From a virus, in IMG/VR virus record IMGVR_UViG_3300027759_004177, positions 292,866 through 356,865 of that record: a stretch of DNA of 64,000 bases. One strand, written 5' to 3'. Position numbers and translations under genes: made by a program. Within the stretch, counting starts at the first letter, position 1. Each line of letters opens with the position of its first letter. Below the pieces are notes generated by a model, which worked only from the letters and a program-made list of their open reading frames with translations, was not told the origin of the DNA and did not search any database. Positions 37,902-46,680 of the stretch are shown here, one piece after another.

Positions 37902-39065
37902 GATAGGTATAGGCAAGCCAGTTCTGACATCTAGGCGATATGGGGGTATGCGTTGAAACGCACGATCTATCGCTGTAATAGACCGAATCAAATGATCCCA
38001 TTCACGCTTGATAAACGCCGGATCATTAAATAATTGATAGTTGTGTTCTAAGACGGGTTGCATGTCTAGCAACATGGTCATTTGTTGTTCTGTGCTTAAT
38101 TCGCTAACAGTTTTTATTACTTGAGCAATAGCTTCAATACGTATTACAGGATCTTCTATTGCATCGTAACTTTCATCCCAGTAGTCACCAAATGTACGAA
38201 AGCCATAACTACGCAAATACTCTAAGTTATGGGCACAACCAGCAAGTACAAATGGCATACGAAGTACAATAGGTTTAAATATCTTTTCTGTCAAGTGTGT
38301 TTTTGTTTGAAAGAAACAGGTTTCCGTTACCAAGAATACAAAACTTTTCATCAACTCAGTCATGGGACTTAACAACATACTTTGATTAGGAATGTTTTGT
38401 CCAGCAAAATCTATACGCAACTCTGGTATCTGTTTTATGTTGGCAATAGCTTGTTCGATGTATGCAGAGTCAAATTTATATTCGGGAACACCTCGGCGTA
38501 GGTTATCATCAAACGCACCATCGTCGGGGCAATGGTGACTGTAACTTACATATCCTGAGTCTAGTAAATTGTTTTTGTACAACTCATTGACTAACAAACT
38601 ACGATACATGCGACGATTACTGGTCAACCGATTGAATGATATATAAGATTTTTCTAAAGTACGTTCGTGTGGTAGTTGTAGACCAGGAAGCATTTGGTGT
38701 CCTCGGAACCAATCGTGTGCAGCAAAAATATGAAAGAAGTAATTGATATGCAGGAATGGAAATTCTTTACAGATGCGTTTGGCTTCGTCACTGTCACGTT
38801 CAGTGGATACTAGAATAAATGGTTTTTGCTCAAGACCGGTGATGGCTTCAAACACCGGACGATTGTAATCTAAATCCAACGGCTCTTGATCATAAAAGAT
38901 AAACAATGGCCCGCGAAATTTACCTGCATCTTCGTCATTGCGTCGAAATTCAAGATTTTCTGGTAGAGTTGATCCAAAAGGATGTAGGTAAACTACCCTG
39001 GGATCTGTTATAATAGTTTGTAGGTGTTGGAATATATTTTCGTAATGACTGGATAAGTTATACAT
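37887..39065 (-). CDS. Putative glycosyltransferase, GT10/exostosin-like C-terminus (copy 3)
   Basis: 392 residues. The C-terminal region 'THLTEKIFKPIVLRMPFVLA', 'HNLEYLRSYGFRTFGDYWDE' and 'MQPVLEHNYQLF' is the same module as in the genes at 21602 and 22584. The N-terminal half, with 'GPLFIFYDQEPLDLD' and 'FILVSTERDS', differs from both. Its 3' end overlaps the convergent kinase-nucleotidyltransferase gene by 15 bases and its ATG (39063-39065) overlaps the ATG of the plus-strand gene in CATG, so its upstream signals must lie inside that neighbour. No Shine-Dalgarno is visible. Confidence 0.55.
   Translation of the reverse strand: MYNLSSHYENIFQHLQTIITDPRVVYLHPFGSTLPENLEFRRNDEDAGKFRGPLFIFYDQEPLDLDYNRPVFEAITGLEQKPFILVSTERDSDEAKRICKEFPFLHINYFFHIFAAHDWFRGHQMLPGLQLPHERTLEKSYISFNRLTSNRRMYRSLLVNELYKNNLLDSGYVSYSHHCPDDGAFDDNLRRGVPEYKFDSAYIEQAIANIKQIPELRIDFAGQNIPNQSMLLSPMTELMKSFVFLVTETCFFQTKTHLTEKIFKPIVLRMPFVLAGCAHNLEYLRSYGFRTFGDYWDESYDAIEDPVIRIEAIAQVIKTVSELSTEQQMTMLLDMQPVLEHNYQLFNDPAFIKREWDHLIRSITAIDRAFQRIPPYRLDVRTGLPIPISLES
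39006..39014 (+). promoter_or_regulatory. Extended -10 promoter candidate inside the divergent gene
   Basis: TGTTATAAT is a full extended -10 (TGnTATAAT). It lies 50 bases before the plus-strand ATG at 39064, within the coding region of the minus-strand gene. No good -35 is seen, which extended -10 promoters do not require. Confidence 0.4.
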
Positions 39066-40896
39066 GTTTGATGTTTTTTACTTTGGCGATAAACCGGGCT
39101 TGTTTGCTTTTGAACAACCTGCGACTAGTCTCAAAGATGCCGCTGATAAATGTAAGACTACACACTACTGGTATATTTATGGGGGCAATGATTACACCGG
39201 CTTCGACTTTGAATACGTACCGGTACCTTGGGAAACCACGCACTTGCATGTATGGCCTAGCCAGCATCAACGCAATGGCGAAGTGTATCTAGCCAATCGA
39301 CGTACAGCACACAATCAAGAATGGCACTTCCATACAGAACAGAGTGTTGTCCGTAAGCCCGATCGCGGCATATGGCGTGTACCCGACAACATAGACGACA
39401 CAGACTTTGATTATTCATGGCATCCTGATCGTACCGAACCTGACTACGAATATCGATTTCCCACACAGTGGCAACGCGAAGGTGGTCCTGTGTATCCAGG
39501 CTCAGCCGGCGTCAAGTACATGACTGACCAACGCATACGTGCAGGCGCCACACAAATATTCTACATGGACTTTATGAATGGTGGTATAGCACGTCATCAA
39601 TTTGATTTATTAAAATTAGATCACCCTGATATCAAGCGAACACGGTATGTGGACAACCATCTCAACGTGTTCAAGCGTATTATGAACATGGCCACCACAG
39701 AATATGTATGGATCATCAGTAGCATCTGCGACTATACGCAATTTGATTTTACCTGGCACCCCAGCGAAGCACAGCGTGAAATGATCCACTGCTTTCCTTC
39801 GGGTAACCAACGTCGTGGCGACACATTCTATATACATGTCCCCAGTTTCACTCGGCAGATGTTTGAGTTAGAGCTGTTGGATTGGTTCAATGTTATCAAC
39901 TACTCAGATGATCAACAGGTAGAACGTTTTGGTATGCCGGTGCACCAATACTCAACCGACGATCTAGTAACCGAAATCAAAAACTACAAGTTCGAAACTC
40001 CTTATGTGATGTTCACTAACCAAAAGGACCTGGTGTTACATGATAGCCCTTGTTTATGGACCAAGAAAGACCGTACAGTGGTTCGTATTAGCACAGCAGG
40101 TGCTACTGCGATAGTGCCTCGAGATATCAAGGAGGATTTACGCACACAAATCTACGATTATCCTTACATTGAGGACACGAAACCCAGGTTAAACGACTAC
40201 TTAGGAGGCCGTGATTGTCTCGACATAGTCTATATCAGCAACGGTGAACCGGACGAAGAACGTTGGTATAATCATTTGTGCTATATGAGCAATACCCGAG
40301 CAAAATGGGTTAGAGGAGTTGATGGTAGAACAGCCGCTTATCAAGAAGCTGCACGTCAAAGTGCAACACCCTGGTTTTTTGCTGTGTTTGCCAAATTAGA
40401 AGTGTTGGGCAATCAGTTTCCTTGGGACTCCTGGTTACCAGACTACTTCCAAGAACCCAAACATTATATTTTTAATAGTCGTAATCCTGTAAACGGATTA
40501 GAGTATGGGCACCAAGGTGTCATTGCTTACAACAAGCGATTGGTGTTAGAGAATAACGCACCTGGCATAGACTTTACACTAAGCCAACCACACGAAAGTG
40601 TTCCTATCCTGTCAGGTACAGCACACTACAATCAAAGCCCATGGATGACTTGGCGTACCGCTTTCCGTGAAGTGGTCAAACTACGACACTTTATGGACAT
40701 AAAACCTACTGTGGAAACAGAACATAGACTCGCGACATGGTTGACTGTTGCTGAGGGAGATTTTGCTGAGTGGAGTATACGTGGAGCAGAAGATGCTGTA
40801 GCTTATTACGCAGAAGTTGCGGGAGACTATGAACAGTTAAAACTCAGCTTTGAATGGCTATGGTTGAGAGAACGATTTAATTCAAGTAAGCCGTAA
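39064..40896 (+). CDS. Repeat-containing protein with degenerate glycosyltransferase-like domain
   Basis: 610 residues. The first 260 or so hold three copies of a repeat with core '(D/E)FDFxWHP...FPSxxQRxG..Y' ('YTGFDFEYVP...WPSQHQRNGEVY', 'DTDFDYSWHPD...QWQREGGPVY', 'YTQFDFTWHPS...FPSGNQRRGDTF'). From about residue 385 the protein matches the GT-A-like protein at 20000 ('NPVNGLEYGHQG', 'MTWRTAFREVVKL'), but the DGD of that enzyme is replaced by 'FAVFAKLEV', so metal-dependent transfer may be lost. A carbohydrate-binding or scaffold role is possible. It is flanked by minus-strand genes on both sides. Confidence 0.65.
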   Translation: MFDVFYFGDKPGLFAFEQPATSLKDAADKCKTTHYWYIYGGNDYTGFDFEYVPVPWETTHLHVWPSQHQRNGEVYLANRRTAHNQEWHFHTEQSVVRKPDRGIWRVPDNIDDTDFDYSWHPDRTEPDYEYRFPTQWQREGGPVYPGSAGVKYMTDQRIRAGATQIFYMDFMNGGIARHQFDLLKLDHPDIKRTRYVDNHLNVFKRIMNMATTEYVWIISSICDYTQFDFTWHPSEAQREMIHCFPSGNQRRGDTFYIHVPSFTRQMFELELLDWFNVINYSDDQQVERFGMPVHQYSTDDLVTEIKNYKFETPYVMFTNQKDLVLHDSPCLWTKKDRTVVRISTAGATAIVPRDIKEDLRTQIYDYPYIEDTKPRLNDYLGGRDCLDIVYISNGEPDEERWYNHLCYMSNTRAKWVRGVDGRTAAYQEAARQSATPWFFAVFAKLEVLGNQFPWDSWLPDYFQEPKHYIFNSRNPVNGLEYGHQGVIAYNKRLVLENNAPGIDFTLSQPHESVPILSGTAHYNQSPWMTWRTAFREVVKLRHFMDIKPTVETEHRLATWLTVAEGDFAEWSIRGAEDAVAYYAEVAGDYEQLKLSFEWLWLRERFNSSKP

Positions 40897-41986
40897 TACT
40901 GTCAATTACAAGCTCTACTTCGGTGTCGGTCATTTCGGGATAGATAGGTAAACTCAATGCTTCTTTGCTGTGTGCTGTACTACCACGCATGATGTCTCTA
41001 GCATAATCCACATAATCCCAGCCCACTGGATGTTCAAATAAAGGTTGTTCGTAGTGTATTTTAGTTTCAATGCCTTTGCTGGCCAACATGCCTTGCATGG
41101 CACTACGTGATCCTGTACGAATAACAAACTTGTGCCAAGCATGTTCTACGTCTTGGTTGGGTAATAGCACATCCACCCAATCAGTTAAGTTTTCTATGTA
41201 CAAGTCAGCAATCTCTGCACGTCGTCGTTGCCAAGTATCAAAGTACTTTAATTTAACTAACATTTGAGCACAGTCTGAATCACTCATCTTGCTGTTGGTA
41301 CCAGCATGGTCGTGATTTAATACCTTGCCATTATCCCTAAGAGCCAGAGCAAATTGATAGATATCATAATCATCTGTGAGTATCATGCCGCCTGAACCAT
41401 AATTGTTTAGATTCTTTGTGGGATCAAAACTCAATACGCTTACATCGCCTAGTTTGCCTGACGGGATACCGTTGTAGGTGGCACCAAAACTTTGTGCGGC
41501 ATCTTCAATAATTTTGACATCTTCGTTAAAAAACTTGGTAACATTTAATAGTCTATTGTAGTCTAACACGTTGCCAAACATATTGACATACATGACAGTA
41601 TCTATGTGTCCGTCTAGGGCATAGTCAATTGTTTCTATATCCAACAAGGCATTATGGTCTACATCGCAGTACACAGGTTCATTGCCGGCCATTAACACTG
41701 AGTTAAGTGTGGCAACAAAACTAATGCCCGGGATCATGATCTTTTCTATGTCCTTGCTACGAGCAGTAGCCAATTGGGCAAACACCAGGGCTTGTGTTCC
41801 AGAGTTAACTGCCACAGCATATTGACGCATACATCGTTGAGCCATTTGTCGTTCAAACATCTGTGTATAGGGACCATCCAGTACTTGTCCCGTACGATAT
41901 GCACGGTCACTGGCATCAAGTATCTCGTCCCGGAGCAGTCGGTATTGGCGAGCTACGCCATTAAATGGTACGCTGTAGCCACTCAT
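40877..41986 (-). CDS. DegT/DnrJ/EryC1/StrS-type aminotransferase
   Basis: 369 residues. Family features include 'YAVAVNSGTQALVFAQLA' (cofactor phosphate-binding), 'PGISFVATLNSVLMAG', 'KIIEDAAQSFGATYNG' and 'LSFDPTKNLNNYGSGG', with K191 as the Schiff-base lysine for pyridoxal phosphate. These enzymes transaminate nucleotide-linked keto-sugars. It overlaps the convergent gene at 39064 by 20 bases and the upstream epimerase gene by 26, so epimerase and aminotransferase form a coupled pair that likely makes an amino sugar for the nearby glycosyltransferases. Confidence 0.88.
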   Translation of the reverse strand: MSGYSVPFNGVARQYRLLRDEILDASDRAYRTGQVLDGPYTQMFERQMAQRCMRQYAVAVNSGTQALVFAQLATARSKDIEKIMIPGISFVATLNSVLMAGNEPVYCDVDHNALLDIETIDYALDGHIDTVMYVNMFGNVLDYNRLLNVTKFFNEDVKIIEDAAQSFGATYNGIPSGKLGDVSVLSFDPTKNLNNYGSGGMILTDDYDIYQFALALRDNGKVLNHDHAGTNSKMSDSDCAQMLVKLKYFDTWQRRRAEIADLYIENLTDWVDVLLPNQDVEHAWHKFVIRTGSRSAMQGMLASKGIETKIHYEQPLFEHPVGWDYVDYARDIMRGSTAHSKEALSLPIYPEMTDTEVELVIDSITAYLN

Positions 41987-42908
41987 AATATTTTTGAAAA
42001 CCTTCTTCTATGTCCACACGTCCACGATAGCCAAAGTCTTGGCCGGCACGTATGGTGCTTAGTGTGCCACGACTGGGGAATCTTGGATTGGCATCGGCCA
42101 TTTTAATACGTCCGCCACCTGCAATCGCGACAGCCAGTTCTGCAGCTTCTAGTAGACTGCGGCCACAACTGCGTGTGATGTTATATGTACGTTTGGAACT
42201 GTTAAAACTAAGTGAGGCTTTGACAATACCATCAACGGCATCATCAACATAGGTAAAGTCTAAGTGTTCTTCTGCCCCGCATACCACAAGTTCTTGGTCT
42301 AGCATGGCACGGGTTAGGAACTTGCTGACCACGCGATCTTCAACATCTCGTGGTCCATACACCGCACTTGGACGTAACACGACATAATCAATTCCGGCCC
42401 GTTCACATAGATCACGTGTTAGGCTTTCACCGGCATACTTTAAAATACCATAGATACCTTTTGGATTACAACGCATATCTTCGTAGCCGTACAGCTCAAA
42501 GTCTCCGTAGACCATGCTAGAACTGATGTAAACAAATCTACGAACATCGAAGCGTTCGCTACAGCGTAATAAGTTAATCAATCCATTGGTCAATACTGTG
42601 GCGCCTTCTTCGGGATTTTCATCTACGGCTTTGGCCCTGGGAAATGCTGCACAATGTATCACAACATCAGGTCTACATTCATCAAACACATTTAGTAAGG
42701 CATTGTAGTTTTTAATGTCTACATGATGTATATCAGTCGTAGCAATACGTTCTAAACGTTCTTGATGTAGCTTGGACATTTCAGCATCAGGTACAATACC
42801 GTAGTTGGTAAAGTTATCTAGGATACAAACATTGTGTCCTTGTGCTTCAAGTTCAGCTACCACATTGTGCCCAATAAAACCTACACCACCGGTGACTAAT
42901 ATGTTCAT
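41961..42908 (-). CDS. NAD-dependent sugar epimerase/dehydratase
   Basis: 315 residues of the extended short-chain dehydrogenase type. 'TGGVGFIGHNV' is the Rossmann GxxGxxG motif, 'YISSSMVYG' gives the catalytic Ser region, and 'YGILKYAGE' the YxxxK pair; 'LRPSAVYGPRD' is typical of GalE/dTDP-glucose dehydratase relatives. The substrate is probably a nucleotide sugar. It overlaps thyA by 4 bases and the aminotransferase by 26. Whether it is an epimerase or a dehydratase cannot be told from sequence alone. Confidence 0.85.
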   Translation of the reverse strand: MNILVTGGVGFIGHNVVAELEAQGHNVCILDNFTNYGIVPDAEMSKLHQERLERIATTDIHHVDIKNYNALLNVFDECRPDVVIHCAAFPRAKAVDENPEEGATVLTNGLINLLRCSERFDVRRFVYISSSMVYGDFELYGYEDMRCNPKGIYGILKYAGESLTRDLCERAGIDYVVLRPSAVYGPRDVEDRVVSKFLTRAMLDQELVVCGAEEHLDFTYVDDAVDGIVKASLSFNSSKRTYNITRSCGRSLLEAAELAVAIAGGGRIKMADANPRFPSRGTLSTIRAGQDFGYRGRVDIEEGFQKYYEWLQRTI

Positions 42909-43816
42909 ACAGCCATCTCTGCTCGAATTGATGCATGGCTAGTGTAGCCTTCTAATGTGATATCTGACATGGTAAAATCAAAGATACTTTTAACATCGGG
43001 GTTGAGTAGAAGTTGTGGGGCAGGTAATGGTTCACGATCCAATTGTTCTCGAACCTGCTCTACATGATTCAAGTAGATGTGTGCATCTCCGAGAACATGA
43101 ACAAACTCCCCAACCGATAGGTCGCACACCTGAGCAATCAAGTGAGTTAAAAGAGAGTAGCTGGCAATGTTAAAAGGAACTCCTAGAAACATGTCACAAC
43201 TTCTTTGGTACATTTGGCAACTCAGTTTACGATCTCGACTTACATAAAACTGAGCAAACATGTGGCAAGGTGGTAGAGCCATTTGATCTAGTTCGCCAGG
43301 ATTCCACGCTGTTAATACATGTCTACGTCCATATGGATCTTGTTTAAGACTTTTAATTAGATCTTGTAATTGATCAACTTCTTTGATATGCAATAGGCCG
43401 CCACGATTAAAAATGTTACCAAAATCATCTTTAAATGTTTCGGCTTTGTGTTCTACAGGAGTGCGCCAACGGCGCCACTGTACTCCGTACACACGACCCA
43501 AGTCACCTTCAAATTTAGCCTTAGACTTCCAATAAGGAGCCAGAGCATTAGGAGTCCATATGGTTACTGTGCCATCGCTAGTACCATGTGTAATTTCTGC
43601 CAGTCTGCGTTCACTGCCTGAACCTTCAATCATCCATAGCAGTTCGCCTACACAGGCTCGCCAGGCAAGTTTTTTAGTAGTTACTGCCGGGAATGAAACA
43701 GATAAGTCATAGCGTTGTTGCAAACCAAACAGGCCGATAGTGCCCACGCCGGTTCGATCATCTCTTTGTTCGCCCTGCTCAAGAACTTGTCTAAGTGCGT
43801 CTAGGTATTGTTTCAT
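42905..43816 (-). CDS. thyA: Thymidylate synthase
   Basis: 303 residues, folate-dependent ThyA type. 'LPPCHMFAQFYV' contains the nucleophilic Cys184; 'DRTGVGTIGLFG' binds the dUMP phosphate with 'YQRSCDMFLGVPFNIASYSL', and 'LGDAHIYLNHVEQ' is also typical. It makes dTMP from dUMP and methylene-tetrahydrofolate, whose dihydrofolate product is recycled by DHFR two genes upstream. An SGNH gene lies between them. The stop and start overlaps on both sides (4 bases each) indicate an operon. Confidence 0.96.
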   Translation of the reverse strand: MKQYLDALRQVLEQGEQRDDRTGVGTIGLFGLQQRYDLSVSFPAVTTKKLAWRACVGELLWMIEGSGSERRLAEITHGTSDGTVTIWTPNALAPYWKSKAKFEGDLGRVYGVQWRRWRTPVEHKAETFKDDFGNIFNRGGLLHIKEVDQLQDLIKSLKQDPYGRRHVLTAWNPGELDQMALPPCHMFAQFYVSRDRKLSCQMYQRSCDMFLGVPFNIASYSLLTHLIAQVCDLSVGEFVHVLGDAHIYLNHVEQVREQLDREPLPAPQLLLNPDVKSIFDFTMSDITLEGYTSHASIRAEMAV

Positions 43817-44598
43817 AGGTGTAATAAGTCTGTTAGGTGTTTATACAGTATTGTATGACCTTCTCGGTTAGGATGCAAGCCATCTGGGTGAAAAATAAGT
43901 TCATCCATTATTCTAGTACTGTCGGATATTGAGTTGAATTCCTGCCGAACTTGATCAGCGAACTCTGGCGTATATGTGGATAAGTTGATGTAGTTGATAT
44001 CCCAAGTATACGTTATACCAAATTCAGGATTATCTGTTCCGGGGTGTTCTTGATATTGTCCTGCTAACAAGTATATCCAACTTACCACTGTGGGCAATAG
44101 GTTTGTGTATTTGTTGAGTATATTAGTGTTTACATTATAGGTGCCACCAACACAATGTATGTTGGCATTGTGCTTTTTGGCCACTGTATCAAGTTGACGG
44201 TATATAGAGTCTTGTTGTTGACGTACTAGATTAATTAACCCGGCAGCTGTTTTAATGGCTTCGGTAAACCCGGGCAAGTTACCGGCATCACTGTCACGTT
44301 TGAGATTTAATTCAGCAAGTTCTGGCATGATAAGATCTAGCAAAGGATCAGCCATTATAAAAAATACAACGTCTCCGTCTTGGTATCGGCTCGCTAATTT
44401 ACCATCTAGATATGTGATCACACGACTGTGGTAACTACGAGCTTGACTGGCATCTACTACTGTGTATCCTGCATCGGCAAAATACTGTTTTATGCCATCA
44501 TGTTGGACCACGGGATTACCAGGAGCCCATTCTCCACGAGCCCAGCTGGATCCTGATACAAATATTTTAGGTTGGTTTGCGTTTGAAGACCGACTCAT
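43813..44598 (-). CDS. SGNH/GDSL hydrolase-like protein
   Basis: 261 residues. Block I 'VSGSSWARGEW' and block V 'DGLHPNREGHTILY' are clear; a long helical insertion sits between. Block II is weak ('SQARSYHSRV'). Unlike the SGNH members of the plus-strand island, it lies between thyA and the DHFR gene, overlapping the latter by 32 bases. It may belong to the same carbohydrate pathway and have been placed here by rearrangement, or have a separate role. Confidence 0.6.
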   Translation of the reverse strand: MSRSSNANQPKIFVSGSSWARGEWAPGNPVVQHDGIKQYFADAGYTVVDASQARSYHSRVITYLDGKLASRYQDGDVVFFIMADPLLDLIMPELAELNLKRDSDAGNLPGFTEAIKTAAGLINLVRQQQDSIYRQLDTVAKKHNANIHCVGGTYNVNTNILNKYTNLLPTVVSWIYLLAGQYQEHPGTDNPEFGITYTWDINYINLSTYTPEFADQVRQEFNSISDSTRIMDELIFHPDGLHPNREGHTILYKHLTDLLHL

Positions 44599-45067
44599 AG
44601 ACCGTAAATGTTGATTGAAAATCTCGACTTACTTGAGCACGTACAGGATGGAATCCTGTCAAGAACTCTTTTACATATATTCTAGTGTCTGCACGATAAG
44701 TTCCTTTGACGTGTGTTAGGTATATCCTATCAAACAAAGGTTTAGCAGTTTCTAACAGGGCGGAACCACCAATCACAAATATTTTTTTAGTGGGATTTTC
44801 ACGCTCTAGATCCAGAAGTTTTTCTTGTACATCTCCGCTGAAAGGATTTGCATGTGTCACAGGTCTATGTGTGGCTACATACACAGTACGATTAGGTAAC
44901 GGCTTGGGCATCTTGGGATCGTCCCAGGTCTTGCGGCCCATGACAACCACATGCCCAGTGGTCAAGTTTTTAAAGTGTTGTAAATCTTCAGCGTTATGCG
45001 GCCAAGGTAACGTTCCGTTATGGCCCATACCGCCGTTGAAATCAACGGCAAATATAGCATTTATCAT
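44567..45067 (-). CDS. folA: Dihydrofolate reductase
   Basis: 166 residues, usual length for bacterial and phage DHFR. 'INAIFAVDFNGGMGHNGTLP' covers the substrate and NADPH-binding start, 'VVVMGRKTWDD' the nucleotide-binding helix, 'FVIGGSALLE' the second glycine motif and 'IYLTHVKGTYRADTRIY' the C-terminal core. It regenerates tetrahydrofolate consumed by ThyA. It overlaps the upstream unknown gene at 45064 by 4 bases. Confidence 0.94.
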   Translation of the reverse strand: MINAIFAVDFNGGMGHNGTLPWPHNAEDLQHFKNLTTGHVVVMGRKTWDDPKMPKPLPNRTVYVATHRPVTHANPFSGDVQEKLLDLERENPTKKIFVIGGSALLETAKPLFDRIYLTHVKGTYRADTRIYVKEFLTGFHPVRAQVSRDFQSTFTVYESVFKRKPT

Positions 45068-45411
45068 AAGTCTTTGAGTAAGTTGTCAGTGAAAGGCTGG
45101 ATTACTTTGGCCACGCTGTCTACACTTATATGAAAATCAACATCTTGTATGATATCATCCAAGGCTTCTAGTTTGGCATTGATAATTTTTTCCACTACAG
45201 CAGGATCGGCACCTTCGTCAATCATCTCAGCGACGTTGACATCTACACTGGTGCCATCTTTTAAATTAACAGTAATATAACGTAAGACACCAATGGGTAC
45301 TTGTTCTTTGGTTACTTCTTTTAAGAGCTTTTCCCATTGATCTTTACGGTTTAAGTTAAGCCGCTTGCTTCTTGGTCGTCGTGGCTTTTTTGGCTCTTGT
45401 TGGTTTGGCAT
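45064..45411 (-). CDS. Hypothetical protein
   Basis: 115 residues with a basic N-terminus ('KKPRRPRSKRLNLNRKD') and an acidic C-terminal half ('VAEMIDEGADPAVVEKIINA'). No known domain. The gene overlaps the upstream gene at 45356 by 56 bases and DHFR by 4 bases. No strong Shine-Dalgarno is seen. It may belong with the MoxR/VWA group upstream rather than with nucleotide metabolism. Function unknown. Confidence 0.65.
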   Translation of the reverse strand: MPNQQEPKKPRRPRSKRLNLNRKDQWEKLLKEVTKEQVPIGVLRYITVNLKDGTSVDVNVAEMIDEGADPAVVEKIINAKLEALDDIIQDVDFHISVDSVAKVIQPFTDNLLKDL

Positions 45412-46060
45412 TTTTCGCAGGTGTTAGTGATTGTGCTTCTTCAGTTAAACGCTTGGCTTCGGCTAATAGTTGCTCGGCTTGTTTTTGCATCTGAGCAGCC
45501 TGGCTTAGTCTTTGTGTGGCCAAATCATCATCGCTTAGTACACCCTTGAGATAGGCAGCGGCGCTATCGGTTGCTTCAACATCAAGATTGGTTCTGCTGA
45601 TACTGGAATTGTTTGGTGGCATACCAACTTCACGACCTTCTGTGGTACGACGTTTTTTAGTTTGCAATCCTGCATTGGCGTCAATGTCGGCCAACTTCTT
45701 GATGGCCTCTTCGCCTTTTTCCATTTCATCTAGGATACTGTTTAGTTCATCTAAACGTACACTGGATTTCATTGTGGGAGTTATCAACACTTGGCTGGTT
45801 GGAACCTTCTTGATAAAACCTTCTTTGTGTAATACTTCAAGAGCATTACGACCATCAGCCATGGTTGTACGGAACAACACGTCACTGAATTCTTTGGCGT
45901 TTTGACCAATTGGGCTTTCCAAGGCCTTCATGACTTCGTCATGAATCATGCGTGGAAGTGTTTCGCTGTATGTAAGCAAGGCCATATGATCCTCGTTTGG
46001 TACACGGCGCCATAGTAATACTATTCTTTTGTTGTTGTGTTTACCCACATGTTTAATCAT
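45356..46060 (-). CDS. Conserved hypothetical protein near the MoxR/VWA genes
   Basis: 234 residues with AAGGAAAA before the start. The first 100 residues are globular ('VLLWRRVPNEDHMALLTYSE', 'MIHDEVMKALESPIGQ', 'FSDVLFRTTMADGRNALEVL'); the rest is a charged, helical, probably coiled-coil tail ('QMQKQAEQLLAEAKRLTEEA') ending in a Lys/Thr/Ala-rich basic segment. The globular part looks like a conserved phage family from memory but without known function. Basic tail suggests nucleic-acid or acidic-surface binding. Confidence 0.7.
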   Translation of the reverse strand: MIKHVGKHNNKRIVLLWRRVPNEDHMALLTYSETLPRMIHDEVMKALESPIGQNAKEFSDVLFRTTMADGRNALEVLHKEGFIKKVPTSQVLITPTMKSSVRLDELNSILDEMEKGEEAIKKLADIDANAGLQTKKRRTTEGREVGMPPNNSSISRTNLDVEATDSAAAYLKGVLSDDDLATQRLSQAAQMQKQAEQLLAEAKRLTEEAQSLTPAKNAKPTRAKKATTTKKQAA

Positions 46061-46074
46061 TTTGAATTTTCCTT

Positions 46075-46332
46075 TTATTCAGCAGCTGGTGTGGCTACTG
46101 TTTCATCACTGGCTGGTGCAGAAGATGATGACATTGCGCCACTGGCTGTAAGGAAAGTGGTTATGCGATCAAATACTCCGCCAATCTGTGTGAATTCTTC
46201 GGCACGAAATGCGCCACGTGTACTGGCCAACTGAAGGGCCTGGGCACACAGCATCAAGTCCGATAATTGTAACTGAACTGCTGTTTCATCGGGCTGTGCT
46301 ACTTGTTCTTGTTGTATTGCTTGTTCTTGCAT
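46075..46332 (-). CDS. Small hypothetical protein
   Basis: 85 residues, with Gln-rich N-terminus ('QEQAIQQEQVAQPDE'), a helical core ('LSDLMLCAQALQLASTRGAF') and a Ser/Ala/Pro-rich tail. 'ACGGAG' lies just before the ATG. It lies 14 bases upstream of the gene at 45356 on the same strand. No family recognised. Confidence 0.6.
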   Translation of the reverse strand: MQEQAIQQEQVAQPDETAVQLQLSDLMLCAQALQLASTRGAFRAEEFTQIGGVFDRITTFLTASGAMSSSSAPASDETVATPAAE

Positions 46333-46389
46333 AGATATCTCCGTAAACTATGCATATATTTACGATCTATACAGCCACCGGAAAAATTT

Positions 46390-46680
46390 TTAGAACTCGA
46401 AATCGAAGGTGTTGATTTGATCTAGTACTAGGGCAAACATACTAGCTTCTACGGCTATTTCAAATGCGGCACAGCGATGGCTGTGTACATTGGCATCGGC
46501 ATCTTTGTAATACTGTTCACCATGGTAAAACCTACCTGAAAGATTGGTCCAGATCCAATCTGAAATGGTTTTTTCGGTGCATTTTAATTCAAAGGTAACC
46601 GGTGTAAAGTGCGGCGGGCAATGATCTAATTCTCTAAGTCCAAATACCGCCAGGGGATTGGCTTCGTTATACTTTAGCAC
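46390..46680 (-). CDS. Small hypothetical protein
   Basis: 96 residues, compact and mixed alpha/beta ('ELDHCPPHFTPVTFELKCTE', 'WIWTNLSGRFYHGEQYY', 'CAAFEIAVEASMFALVLDQI'). It is rich in aromatic residues, and two Cys and several His could bind metal. It overlaps the upstream gene by 14 bases. Function unknown. The 57-base gap downstream (46333-46389) holds only the ribosome binding site of the next gene and AT-rich sequence. Confidence 0.6.
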   Translation of the reverse strand: MLKYNEANPLAVFGLRELDHCPPHFTPVTFELKCTEKTISDWIWTNLSGRFYHGEQYYKDADANVHSHRCAAFEIAVEASMFALVLDQINTFDFEF

